A stretch of DNA of 64,000 nucleotides from Mactra quadrangularis (Eukaryota; Mollusca; Bivalvia; Venerida; Mactridae). The stretch covers positions 29,426,380 through 29,490,379 of the forward strand of contig CM046303.1 in NCBI GenBank assembly GCA_025267735.1. Direction: 5' to 3'. Below the pieces are notes generated by a model. That model saw nothing but the letters and a program-made list of their open reading frames with translations, was not told the origin of the DNA and made no database searches. Positions 45,774 to 57,530 of this stretch are shown in pieces (within the stretch, counting starts at the first letter, position 1; each line of letters opens with the position of its first letter). The translations under genes were made by a program, and so were the position numbers.

Positions 45774-45874
45774 AAAAATTCAAGAATTGTAGTAAATTTC
45801 TTTTGTCTCCAAACTTTTGGTGGGTACTGTATATCTATTGGGCTTATGTGTCAAACAGCGACAAAGATAGAAAC

Positions 45875-46122
45875 AACAAGTAAATCTGTGAGCTAATGCT
45901 CACTTGTGATACCCCCTCAAATCTAAAAATATGCAACAAACAGGAAGTAGATGAGCAAGGAGCATGAAATCGCTTTACACCACGTGGGACTATGGGATGA
46001 AGCAATATGCAAAGTATTAGGCTGCTGCATGTTATAGTTGCTGAGAAAACTGCAACGGAAATTTTGTAACGGACGAACAAGGGTAAAACAGTATACCGCC
46101 CTCTTCTTCGAAGCGGGGGTAT
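45875..46122 (+). mobile_element. Family B element, copy B4, in the 82-bp array
   Basis: AACAAGTAAATC at 45875, GCGGGGGTAT ending 46122. The flanks read GATAGAAAC and AATTACATTAC. The intact array unit reads GATAGAAACAATTACATTAC, so removing the element restores the unit exactly with no duplicated base. The terminal GGAC tract is shortened to GGACGAAC. Confidence 0.9.
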
Positions 46123-47700
46123 AATTACATTACTTTTTGTGCTTTGGGGTGATTGAATATTTATCTATTGGGCCTATGTGTCATACAGCGACAAAGAAAG
46201 AAACAGTTACATAACTTATTGTGTTCCAGAGAGATAGGATTTCTATCTATTGGGCTTATGTGTCATACAGCGACAAAGAAAGAAACAGTTACATTACTTT
46301 TTGTGTTTAGGGGTGATAAAATATTTATCTATTCAACTTATGTGTCATACAGCAACAAAAATAAAAACAATTACATTACTTTTTGTGTTCTTGGGAGATA
46401 GGATTTCTATCTATTGGGCTTATGTGTCATACAACGACAAAGAAAGAAACAGTTACATTACTTTTTGTGTTCCGGGGAGTTGGGATTTCTATCTTTTGGG
46501 GTTATGTGTCATACAGTGACAAAGAAAGAAACAGTTACATTACTTTTTGTGTTCCGGGGAGATAGGATTTCTATCTTTTGGGCTTATGTGTCATACAGCG
46601 ACAAAGATAGAAACAATTACATTACTTTCTGTGTTTCGGAGTGATAGAATCCATTTATTGGGCTTATGTGTCATACAGCGACAAAGAAAGAAACAGTTAC
46701 ATTATTTTTTGTGTTTAGGGGTGATAAAATATTTATCTATTCAACTAATGTGTCATACAGCAACAAAAATAAAAACAATTACATTACTTTTTGTGTTCTG
46801 GGGAGATAGGATTTCTATCTATTGGGCTTATGTGTCATACAGTGACAAAGAAAGAAACAGTTACATTACTTTTTGTGTTCCGGGGAGATAGGATTTCTAT
46901 CTTTTGGGCTCATGTGTCATACAGCGACAAAGATAGATTCAATAACATTACTTTTTGTGTTTAGGGGTGATACAATATTTATCTATTGGGCCTATGTGTC
47001 ATACAGCGACAAAGAAAGAAACAGTTACATTACTTTTTGTGTTTAGGGGTGATAAAATATTTATCTATTCGGCTAATGTGTCATACAGCAACAAAAATAA
47101 AAACAGTTACATTACTTTTTGTGTTCTAGGGAGATAGGATTTCTATCTATTGGGCTTGTGTGTCATACAGCAACAAAGAAAGAAACAGTTACATTACTTT
47201 TTGTGTTCCGGGAAGATAGGATTTCTATCTATTGGGCTTATGTGTCATACAGCGACAATGATAGAAACAATCACATTACTTTTTGTGTTCCAGGGAGATA
47301 GGATTTCTATCTTTTGGGCTTATGTGTCATACAGCGACAAAGATAGAAACAGTTACATAACTTTTTGTGTTCCGGGGTGATAGAATCTATCTATTGGGCT
47401 TATGTGTTATACAGCGACAAAGATAGAAACAGTTACATTACTTTTTGTGTTTAGGGGTACCATTATTGTGTTATATGTGTTGTACATTGAAAAATAAGAA
47501 ACAATTATACCACTTTGTGAATCTAGGAATGAAAGAGTACTAACTATTTAGTTTTATGTATCATACAGCAACAAAGAAAGAAACATCACAATTGTTATTG
47601 TGTTTTGTGTAAAAGTATACTTAGCTATTGGATTTATGTGTCATACAGGGACAAAGAAAGAACCAATCTTAATTCACTTAATGTGTTTTGGCTAAAAAAT

Positions 47701-47793
47701 ACAATAGCTCTGCTGGGCGGGGCATTATACGCCCGTGTGCAGGCCATGCTGTGTTCTATCTCATATGAAGTCCCTGTGACCTTGACCAATGAC
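47701..47793 (+). mobile_element. Solo 5' end of family A (A5)
   Basis: GCTCTGCTGGGCGGGGCATT, ATACGCCCGTGTGCAGGCCA and ATGCTGTGTTCTATCTCATA continue to GTGACCTTGACCAATGAC, then stop abruptly, and 82-bp-array sequence resumes (AACGAATACTAAC). The first bases are altered (ACAATAGC instead of AACAAGAGC). Only the first 90 bp of the 5' end are present, with no 3' stem-loop. It is either a truncated transposition product or a deletion remnant. Confidence 0.8.
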
Positions 47794-47945
47794 AACGAAT
47801 ACTAACTTTTTAGTTTAATGTATCATACAGAAACAAAGAAAGAAAAAACAATCACAATTGTTATTGTGTTTTGTGTAAAAAGTATACTTAGCTATTGGAT
47901 TTATGTGTCATACAGCGACAAAGAAAGAAACAATCATAATTCACT

Positions 47946-48599
47946 TAATTTTATTGTAAGACAATCATATTTAAACAAAAATGTTCCATGTAGTACCTTT
48001 ATACTTATGTTGTTCCATTAGATGCTCTCGTATTTACAAGTTTGTAAAAAATAGTCTACACAAAATTATTCAAACTTTAAAAACCCTTTTACAATAGAGT
48101 TAATCAAAAAGAATTATCATGTAATGATAAATGAAAAAAAAACAAATGTGTGCAAAATAAGGTTCATGCCAAGTAATACTACAAAAAAATATCGGTGAGT
48201 AATTTAAATAAAAGAAATATGAATTATATATCTCACAAGAAAGAAAATGGAAAAAACTACTGTGTTTAAATCTAAATTATTAAGGGTGAAATAAAATTGT
48301 TCCTCCAAAAGGACCAATTAAATACGAAATTTCAAAAATAAAATTAAATGACCACATATAGTGATCAACAACATGTATGATTAATCGACAAAAATATGTA
48401 AAAATAAATAAAACACTCTTGATTCAAACTATGACTAATTTTCCTCACAAAAAATATAAATGGAAAAAAACTGATTTGATTTCCAATGTTAATAATTTTT
48501 GACACTTAAAATAAAGTTATTGTTTAAAACAAACTACAAAAATGAATAACAAGTCATCATTATACACTGATTTTTATTTTGTCCTGGAGATAATTAAAG
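47946..48599. other. Unassigned AT-rich sequence between arrays
   Basis: About 650 bp of A-rich sequence between the 82-bp and 252-bp arrays. Loose repeats of a (TC)ACAA(A/G)AAA...ATGGAAAAAACT theme are seen near 48240 and 48450. No gene. Confidence 0.4.
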
Positions 48600-48778
48600 T
48601 TATTAAATAAAATAGATATACTAAACAGAGACGAAACTAAGCGACAATTTATGCATATAAAATCGAACTAAATTAAAGCAAAAAAGTAGCAAAAAGTGCC
48701 TAGTAAATAATAAAAGATGAAAAAAACTAAAATAAAGCATTCAGAAGAGAATTGAAGATCCATCATGAACTAATTGTC

Positions 48779-50408
48779 AACAAGAAAGATAATGTGGGAG
48801 CCACATTAAAGCCGGATTTTTCTGCATATGGGAACATTGAGAACAAGTTTACTTTGTTACAAAAGAAAGTCATTTGATATATTGCTTATTAGAAGGAATA
48901 CAAAGGGCAATAGTTAATCTTAAAGGAATAAAGAGTTTCATTAACTATATATATGTCCTATTGTATCTTTTCTGAGTATTTTGTTGGTATTTGACTAAGA
49001 TGGCATAAGACATGAAAACTATGGATGAAAATAATGCAAAGCTAATGATATGAAATTGGCGAGAGAATTTTGTTAAAAAAAAACCTTGTATGGCAAATGG
49101 TGAAATTGTTGAAACAAAATGGCAGGAAAATATGAAAACAGAATACTTGCTATTGGAGAGATCCAACATACTGAAAACTTTAACATAAAAAATACAAAGG
49201 GAAATAATCCATATTTAAGCCAAGTAGAGTTGCCGTTACTGTCTAATTCTTTCAGCAGATGGTAAGTAATCATTGTATGAAATTTCATAATAATCTAACC
49301 ATAAATGGCAGAGAAACCCAACAATTTAAAAGCTTTAACACAAAAATAACAAAGGGAAATAATCCATTTTAAGCCAGGTAGAGTTGTTGTTACTGTCTAA
49401 TTCTTTTCAACAGATGATATGTAATCATTGTACGAAATTTCATAAACATCTAACCATAAATGGCAGAGATATCCAACAATTTGAAAACTTAAACACAAAA
49501 ATAACAAAGGGAAATAATCCATTATTAAGCCAGGTAGAGTAGCGGTTACTGTCTAATTCTTTTCAACAGATGATATGTAATCATTGTATGAAACTTCGTA
49601 AACATCAAACCATAAATAACAGAGATATCCAACAATTTGAAAAATTTAACGCAAAAAAACAAAGGGAAATAATCCATTTATTAAGTCAGGTAGAGTTGTT
49701 GTTACTGTCTAATTCTTTTCAACATATCTTATGTAATCATTGTATGAAATTTCATAAACATCTAACCATAAATGGCAGAGATATCCAACAATTTGAAAAC
49801 TTTAACACAAAAATAACAAAGGGAAATAATCCATTATTAAGCCAGGTATAAGTTGCGGTTACTGTCTAATTCTTTTCAACAGATGATATGTAATCATTGC
49901 ATGAAACTTCGTAAACATCAAACCATAAATGGCAGAGATATCCAACAATTTGAAAACTTTAACGCAAAAAACAAAGGGAAATAATCCATTTTTAAGCCAG
50001 GTAGAGTTGTGGTTACTGTCTTAATCTGTTCATCACAAGGTATGTTATCATTGTATGAAGTTTCATAAAAATCTAACAATAAATGGCAGAAATATATGCT
50101 AAATTAAAAACTTTAACGCAATTGTTAACGACACCAGACACCAGAAATTACAAAGGGCAATAATCCATAATTAAGCAAGGTAGAGTTGCAGTTACTGTCT
50201 AATTCTGTTCATCACATGGTATGTTATCATTGCATAAAGTTTCGTAGAGATCTGACTTTAAATGGCAGAAATACATGGTACATTAAAAACTTTAACGCAA
50301 TTGTTAACGACACGGACGCCCGCCCGACCGCCCGCCCGCCCACCCGCCCGCCCGCATGCCCGTGTTCGCCAAACTATTAGCCGAATTTTTTCGTTGAAAA
50401 ATCCGGCT
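48779..50408 (+). mobile_element. Family E element, copy E2, in the 252-bp array
   Basis: AACAAGAAAGATAATGTGGG at 48779 and AAAATCCGGCT ending 50408. The left flank ends CTAATTGTC and the right begins AAAAAGGATGAAGG; intact array units read CTAATAGTCAAAAATAAGAATGAAGG, so the junction is clean. It has about seven 154-bp monomers against about twelve in E1, so array length varies between copies while the ends are constant. Confidence 0.87.
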
Positions 50409-51589
50409 AAAAAGGATGAAGGCGAAAGTCCCCCGACCGAGACAAGTTGTGATCAATATTCATTCTGACATAGTCGTAGGGTCAACCTACCAAACAAAAC
50501 CAAGTTAAGTAAAGAAAATCTTACAGGTCCACAGAAAAAATGAGCATATAAAAACCTAACACGATTTAAGCAAAAATGAAGCAAAAATACCTAGTAAAAA
50601 TAAAAGACGAAAAACTTAAATTGAGCATTAAGAGAACTTAAGACCCATCATGAACTAATAGTCAAAAATAAGAATGAAGGGATAGTCCCCAACCGAGACA
50701 AATTATGATCCATCTTCATTCGGACATAGTCTTAGGGTCAGCCTAATAAAAAAGATAAGTAAAGTAAAAAAAATCCTAACCTATAGACAAAAATAAGCAA
50801 ATAAAAACCTCACACAAAGCAAAAAATGGAGCAAAAATACCTAGTAAAAAATGAAAGATGAAAAAACTTAAATTGAGCATTAAGAGAAATTAAGACCCAT
50901 CATGAACTAATAGTCAAAAATAAGAATGAAGGGATAGTCCCCAACCGGGACAAATTATGATCCATCTTCATTCTGACATAGTCTTAGGGTCAGCCTAATA
51001 AAAAAGATAAGTAAAGTAAAAAAAATCCTAACCTATAGACAAAAATAAGCAAATAAAAACCTCACACAAAGCAAAAAATGGAGCAAAAATACCTAGTAAA
51101 AAATGAAAGATGAAAAAACTTAAATTGAGCATTAAGAGAAATTAAGACCCATCATGAACTAATAGTCAAAAATAAGAATGAAGGGATAGTCCCCAACCGG
51201 GACAAATTATGATCCATCTTCATTCCGACATAGTCTTAGGGTCAGCCTAATAAAAAAGATAAGTAAAGTAAAAAAAATCCTAACCTACAGACAAAAATAA
51301 GCAAATAAAAACCTAACACAAAGCAAAAAATGGAGCAAAAATACCTAGTAAAAAATGAAAGATGAAAAAACTTAAATTGAGCATTAAGAGAACTTAAGAC
51401 CCATCATGAACTAATAGTCAAAAATAAGAATGAAGGGATAGTCCCCAACCGGGACAAATTATGATCCATCTTCATTCCGACATAGTCTTAGGGTCAGCCT
51501 AATAAAAAAGATAAGTAAAGTAGAAAAAATCCTAACCTATAGACAAAAATAAGCAAATAAAAACCTCACACAAAGCAAAAAAATGGAGC

Positions 51590-51863
51590 AACAAGTAAAT
51601 CTGTGAGCTAATGCTCACTAGTGATACCCCCGCCAAAATCTAAAAATATGCGACAAACAGGAAGAAGATGAGCAAGGAGCATGAAATCGCTTTACACCAC
51701 ATGGGACTATGGGATGAAGCAATATGCAAAGTATTAGGCTGCTGCATGTTATAGTTTCTGAGAAAACTGCGACGGAAATTTTGTAACGGACGAACGGACG
51801 GATGGACGCACGCACGGACAAGGGTAAAACAGTATACCCCCCTCTTCTTCGAAGTGGGGGTAT
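51590..51863 (+). mobile_element. Family B element, copy B5
   Basis: First of five B copies at the same position of the 252-bp monomer (ATGGAGC|B|AAAAATACC; intact units read ATGGAGCAAAAATACC). It has the 3' motif variant GTGGGGGTAT. Its identical placement relative to B6-B9 shows that they descend from one insertion. Confidence 0.9.
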
Positions 51864-52362
51864 AAAAATACCTAGTAAAAAATGAAAGATGAAAAAACTT
51901 AAATTGAGCATTAAGAGAACTTAAGACCCATCATGAACTAATAGTCAAAAATAAGAATGAAGGGATAGTCCCCAACCGGGACAAATTATGATCCATCTTC
52001 ATTCCGACATAGTCTTAGGGTCAGCCTAATAAAAAAGATAAGTAAAAAAAATCCTAACCTATAGACAAAAATGAGCAAATAAAAACCTAACACAAAGCAA
52101 AAAATGGAGCAAAAATACCTAGTAAAAAATGAAAGATGAAAAAACTTAAATTGAGCATTAAGAGAACTTAAGACCCATCATGAACTAATAGTCAAAAATA
52201 AGAATGAAGGGATAGTCCCCAACCGAGACAAATTATGATCCATCTTCATTCGGACATAGTCTTAGGGTCAGCCTAATAAAAAAGATAAGTAAAGTAAAAA
52301 AAATCCTAACCTATAGACAAAAATAAGCAAATAAAAACCTCACACAAAGCAAAAAATGGAGC

Positions 52363-52636
52363 AACAAGTAAATCTGTGAGCTAATGCTCACTAGTGATAC
52401 CCCCGCCAAAATCTAAAAATATGTGACAAACAGGAAGAAGATGAGCAAGGAGCATGAAATCGCTTTACACCACATGGGACTATGGGATGAAGCAATATGC
52501 AAAGTATTAGGCTGCTGCATGTTATAGTTTCTGAGAAAACTGCGACGGAAATTTTGTAACGGACGGACGGACGGATGGACGCACGCACGGACAAGGGTAA
52601 AACAGTATACCCCCCTCTTCTTCGAAGCGGGGGTAT
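52363..52636 (+). mobile_element. Family B element, copy B6
   Basis: 773 bp after B5, at the same monomer position. The 5' half carries ATGTGACAAAC where the others read ATGCGACAAAC. The terminal tract is GGACGGACGGACGGATGGAC. Confidence 0.9.
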
Positions 52637-53387
52637 AAAAATACCTAGTAAAAAATGAAAGATGAAAAAACTTAAATTGAGCATTAAGAGAACTTAAGAC
52701 CCATCATGAACTAATTGTCAAAAAAAAGAATGAAGGGATAGTCCCCAACCGGGACAAATTATGATCCATCTTCATTCCGACATAGTCTTAGGGTCAGCCT
52801 AATAAAAAAGATAAGTAAAAAAAATCCTAACCTATAGACAAAAATGAGCAAATAAAAACCTAACACAAAGCAAAAAATGGAGCAAAAATACCTAGTAAAA
52901 AATGAAAGATGAAAAAACTTAAATTGAGCATTAAGAGAACTTAAGACCCATCATGAACTAATAGTCAAAAATAAGAATGAAGGGATAGTCCCCAACCGGG
53001 ACAAATTATGATCCATCTTCATTCCGACATAGTCTTAGGGTCAGCCTAATAAAAAAGATAAGTAAAGTAAAAAAAATCCTAACCTACAGACAAAAATAAG
53101 CAAATAAAAACCTAACACAAAGCAAAAAATGGAGCAAAAATACCTAGTAAAAAATGAAAGATGAAAAAACTTAAATTGAGCATTAAGAGAACTTAAGACC
53201 CATCATGAACTAATAGTCAAAAATAAGAATGAAGGGATAGTCCCCAACCGGGACAAATTATGATCCATCTTCATTCCGACATAGTCTTAGGGTCAGCCTA
53301 ATAAAAAAGATAAGTAAAGTAGAAAAAATCCTAACCTATAGACAAAAATAAGCAAATAAAAACCTCACACAAAGCAAAAAATGGAGC

Positions 53388-53661
53388 AACAAGTAAATCT
53401 GTGAGCTAATGCTCACTAGTGATACCCCCGCCAAAATCTAAAAATATGCGACAAACAGGAAGAAGATGAGCAAGGAGCATGAAATCGCTTTACACCACAT
53501 GGAACTATGGGATGAAGCAATATGCAAAGTATTAGGCTGCTGCATGTTATAGTTTCTGAGAAAACTGCGACGGAAATTTTGTAACGGACGGACGGACGGA
53601 TGGACGCACGCACGGACAAGGGTAAAACAGTATACCCCCCTCTTCTTCGAAGCGGGGGTAT
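53388..53661 (+). mobile_element. Family B element, copy B7
   Basis: 1025 bp after B6: this higher-order unit contains three 252-bp monomers instead of two. Carries ACATGGAACTATGG in place of ACATGGGACTATGG. Confidence 0.9.
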
Positions 53662-54160
53662 AAAAATACCTAGTAAAAAATGAAAGATGAAAAAACTTAA
53701 ATTGAGCATTAAGAGAACTTAAGACCCATCATGAACTAATAGTCAAAAATAAGAATGAAGGGATAGTCCCCAACCGGGACAAATTATGATCCATCTTCAT
53801 TCCGACATAGTCTTAGGGTCAGCCTAATAAAAAAGATAAGTAAAAAAAATCCTAACCTATAGACAAAATTGAGCAAATAAAAACCTAACACAAAGCAAAA
53901 AATGGAGCAAAAATACCTAGTAAAAAATGAAAGATGAAAAAACTTAAATTGAGCATTAAGAGAACTTAAGACCCATCATGAACTAATAGTCAAAAATAAG
54001 AATGAAGGGATAGTCCCCAACCGAGACAAATTATGATCCATCTTCATTCGGACATAGTCTTAGGGTCAGCCTAATAAAAAAGATAAGTAAAGTAAAAAAA
54101 ATCCTAACCTATAGACAAAAATAAGCAAATAAAAACCTCACACAAAGCAAAAAATGGAGC

Positions 54161-54438
54161 AACAAGTAAATCTGTGAGCTAATGCTCACTAGTGATACCC
54201 CCGCCAAAATCTAAAAATATGCGACAAACAGGAAGAAGATGAGCAAGGAGCATGAAATCGCTTTACACCACATGGGACTATGTGATGAAGCAATATGCAA
54301 AGTATTAGGCTGCTGCATGTTATAGTTTCTGAGAAAACTGCGACGGAAATTTTGTAACGGACGGACGGACGGATGGACGCACGCACGCACAGACAAGGGT
54401 AAAACAGTATACCCCCCTCTTCTTCGAAGCGGGGGTAT
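54161..54438 (+). mobile_element. Family B element, copy B8
   Basis: 773 bp after B7. Shares ACTATGTGATGAAGC with B9 only, so B8 and B9 are the most closely related pair. Confidence 0.9.
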
Positions 54439-54937
54439 AAAAATACCTAGTAAAAAATGAAAGATGAAAAAACTTAAATTGAGCATTAAGAGAAATTAAG
54501 ACCCATCATGAACTAATTGTCAAAAAAAAGAATGAAGGGATAGTCCCCAACCGGGACAAATTATGATCCATCTTCATTCCGACATAGTCTTAGGGTCAGC
54601 CTAATAAAAAAGATAAGTAAAAAAAATCCTAACCTATAGACAAAAATGAGCAAATAAAAACCTAACACAAAGCAAAAAATGGAGCAAAAATACCTAGTAA
54701 AAAATGAAAGATGAAAAAACTTAAATTGAGCATTAAGAGAACTTAAGACCCATCATGAACTAATAGTCAAAAATAAGAATGAAGGGATAGTCCCCAACCG
54801 AGACAAATTATGATCCATCTTCATTCGGACATAGTCTTAGGGTCAGCCTAAGAAAAAAGATAAGTAAAGTAAAAAAAATCCTAACCTATAGACAAAAATA
54901 AGCAAATAAAAACCTCACACAAAGCAAAAAATGGAGC

Positions 54938-55215
54938 AACAAGTAAATCTGTGAGCTAATGCTCACTAGTGATACCCCCGCCAAAATCTAAAAATATGCG
55001 ACAAACAGGAAGAAGATGAGCAAGGAGCATGAAATCGCTTTACACCACATGGGACTATGTGATGAAGCAATATGCAAAGTATTAGGCTGCTGCATGTTAT
55101 AGTTTCTGAGAAAACTGCGACGGAAATTTTGTAACGGACGGACGGACCGATGGACACACGCATGCACGTACAAGGGTAAATTAGTATACCCCCCTCTTCT
55201 TCGAAGCGGGGGTAT
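54938..55215 (+). mobile_element. Family B element, copy B9
   Basis: 777 bp after B8. More mutated near its 3' end (GGACCGATGGACACACGCAT, GGTATTAAAA), and it marks the distal limit of the amplified block. Beyond it the 252-bp monomers are increasingly diverged. Confidence 0.9.
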
Positions 55216-56033
55216 TAAAATACCTAGTAAAAAATGAAAGATGAAAAAACTTAAATTGAGCATTAAGAGAACTTAAGACCCATCATGAACTAATAGTCAA
55301 AAAAAAGAATGAAGGGATAGTCCCCAACCGGGACAAATTATGATCCATCTTCATTCCGACATAGTCTTAGGGTCAGCCTAATAAAAAAGATAAGTAAAAA
55401 AAATCCTAACCTATAGACAAAAATGAGCAAATAAAAACCTAACACAAAGCAAAAAATGGAGCAAAAATACTTAGTAAAAAATGAAAGATGAAAAAACTTA
55501 AATTGAGCATTAAGAGAACTTAAGACCCATCATGAACTAATAGTCAAAAATAAGAATGAAGGGATAGTCCCCAACCGAGACAAATTATGATCCATCTTCA
55601 TTCCGACATAGTCTTAGGGTCAGTCTAATAAAAAAACAAGTAAAGTAAAAAAATCCTAACCCATAGATGAAAATGCGCATATAAAACCTAACACAAAGCA
55701 AAAAAAATGGAGCTAAAATACCTATAAAATATAAAAATAAAAAATAAGTAAAAAAACTAGATTAAAAAATGATACCCTAAAGGCAAAAGTGCATACCTGT
55801 ATAAAAAAATAAAGCAAAAAATGCAGTAAAAATACCTAGTAAAAAATGAAAGATGAAAAACTTAAATTGAGCATTAAGAGAACTTAAGACCCATCATGAC
55901 CTAATAGTCAAAAATAAGAATGAAGGGATAGTCCCCAACCGGGACAAATTATGATCCATCTTCATTCTGACATAGTCTTAGGGTCAGCCTAATAAAAAAA
56001 AACAAGTAAAGTAAAAAGAATCCTAACAAAGCA

Positions 56034-56822
56034 AACAAGAGCACCACTAGGCGGAGCATTATATGGTGGAAAGTGATTTTTTCATAGTTAAGATGAAGAA
56101 TTTGTAAGACATGAGAATATTTCATATAAATATCATATTATGAATAATTGTGGAAAACAAAGTAGAGAAAAAAGATCTGTTTTCAGTTTTAAGGTAAAAG
56201 TGACCTTGACCTTGTGACCCCAAAATCAATAGGGGTCTTCTACCCGATATGGACAATCATCGTATGAAGTTTGAATATTGTGGACCAAATGGAACTTAAG
56301 TTATGCTCTGGAAACTGTTTTTTTAGTTTTAAGGTAATAGTGACCTTGACCTTAGACCTTGTGACCCCAATATCAATAGGAGTCTTCTATCCGATATGGA
56401 CAATCATCCTATGAAGTTTGAATATTGTGGACCAAATGCAACTTAAGATATACTCTGGAAACTGTTTTCAGTTTTAAGGTAATAGTGACCTTGACCTTTG
56501 ACCTTGTGACCCCAAAATCAATAGGGGTCTTCTACCCGATATGGACAATCATCCTATGAAGTTTGAATATTGTGGGCCAAATGGAACTTAAGTTATGCTC
56601 CGGACACTGTTTTCAGTTTTAAGGTAATAGTGACTTTGACCTTGTGACCCCAAAATCAATAGGGGTCTTCTACCCGATATGGACAATCATTCTATGAAGT
56701 TTAAATATTGTGGGCCAAATGGAACTTAAGGTATGCACCGGAAACCAAATTGCTAACAGACGGACGGACAGACGGACTCCAGGGGGTATAACATAATATG
56801 CCCGAAATTCTTTCGGGCATAT
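56034..56822 (+). mobile_element. Family C element, copy C1, in the 252-bp array
   Basis: AACAAGAGCACCACTAGGCG at 56034, and TTTCGGGCATAT ending 56822, before AAAAATGGAGC. Intact monomers read AAAGCAAAAAATGGAGC, so the site is clean. Four body units of about 140-145 bp each hold TGACCTTGACCTT...TTGTGACCCC, CAATAGG(G/A)GTCTTCTA, ATATGGACAATCAT and TATGAAGTTTGAATATTGTG. The 3' end has GACGGACGGACAGACGGAC and a CCCGAAA-TTC-TTTCGGG stem. The 5' motif is mutated (ATATGGTGGAAAG) compared with C2. Confidence 0.87.
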
Positions 56823-57530
56823 AAAAATGGAGCAAAAATACCTAGTAAAAAATGAAAGACGAAAAAACTTAAATTGAGCATTAAGAGAACTTAAGACCCA
56901 TCATGAACTAATAGTCAAAAATAAGAATGAAGGGATAGTCCCCAACCGAGACAAATTGTGATCCATCTTCATTCCGACATAGTCTTAGGGTCAGTCTAAT
57001 AAAAAAAACAAGTAAAGTAAAAAAATCCTAACAAAGCAAAAAATGGAGCAAAAATACCTAGTAAAAAAGTAAAGATGAAAAAACTCAAATTGAGCATTAA
57101 GAGAACTGAAGACCCCTCATGAACTTATAGTCAAAAATAAGAATGAAGAGATAGTTCCCAACCGAGACAAATTGTGATCCATCTTCATTGCGACATAGTC
57201 TTAGGGTCAGTCTTATAAAAAAACAACAAGTAAAGTAAAAAAATCCTAACCTATAGACAAAAATGAGCATATAAAAATCTAACAAAACTGAAGCAAAAAA
57301 TTAAGTAAAAATACTTAAAAAATAGAAGATGAAAAAACCCTAAAATTGAGCATTAAGAGAACTGAAGACCCATCATGAAGTAATTGTCAAAAATAAAAAT
57401 GAAGGGATAGTCCCGCAACCGAGACAACTTGTGATCCATCTTATTCTGACATAGTCTTAGGGTCAGCCTTATAAAAAAGCTAGTAAGGTAAAAAAAACAA
57501 CTTTACATATAGACTACAATAAAAAATATC

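Larger units (their letters stand above)
42879..45833 (+). mobile_element. Tc1/mariner-type element carrying an E insertion
   Basis: TACAGTACCCACCAAAAGTT then TGGAGAC (42881-42907) is repeated in perfect complement at 45805-45831, with TA on both outer sides (42879-42880 and 45832-45833). The CAGTACCCACCAAAAGTTTG start and TA duplication are typical of the Tc1/mariner superfamily. After removing E1 (43201-45773) only about 380 bp remain, too short for a transposase, so it is a MITE or deletion derivative. The T82 array continues on both sides. Confidence 0.88.
42740..47945 (+). repeat. 82-bp tandem array (T82) split by three insertions
   Basis: The unit is 82 bp, for example TCATACAGCGACAAAGAAAG at 46181, 46263, 46345 and 46427. 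About 16 tidy units run from 46140 to 47460, with decayed ones at 42740-42878, 45834-45874 and 47461-47945. It is broken by a Tc1/mariner-type element at 42881, B4 at 45875 and an A fragment at 47701. Units alternate in type (TTTAGGGGTGATAAAATATT against TTCCGGGGAGATAGGATTTC). Because 82 is not a multiple of 3, its many short plus-strand frames are by-products. Confidence 0.88.
48600..57530 (+). repeat. 252-bp satellite-like array (T252) with inserted elements
   Basis: The monomer is 252 bp (GATAGTCCCCAACC at 50681, 50933, 51185 and 51437). The central units are nearly identical and both ends are diverged (48600-48778 and 57060-57530), the usual pattern of a tandem array homogenised in its middle. 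Two monomer types alternate: CCGGGAC...CATTCCGAC and CCGAGAC...CATTCGGAC. Each monomer can fold: GAATGAAG pairs with CTTCATTC, enclosing GTCCC/GGGAC. The array is invaded by E2, five B copies and C1. It is A-rich on the plus strand and has no coding capacity. Confidence 0.92.

Noticed and set aside
46153..47380. Serial short open frames with C-V-I-Q / ITLLFVF motifs as repeat proteins
   Set aside because: They are by-products of the 82-bp tandem unit. The same peptide returns only every third unit because 82 is not divisible by 3.
51590..55215. Five independent B insertions showing target-site preference
   Set aside because: They share the exact monomer position and private flanking variants, so they come from amplification of one insertion.
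42740..57530. CRISPR array
   Set aside because: The repeats are long (82, 154 and 252 bp) and contiguous, without unique spacers, and no cas genes are present. The DNA is animal-type.
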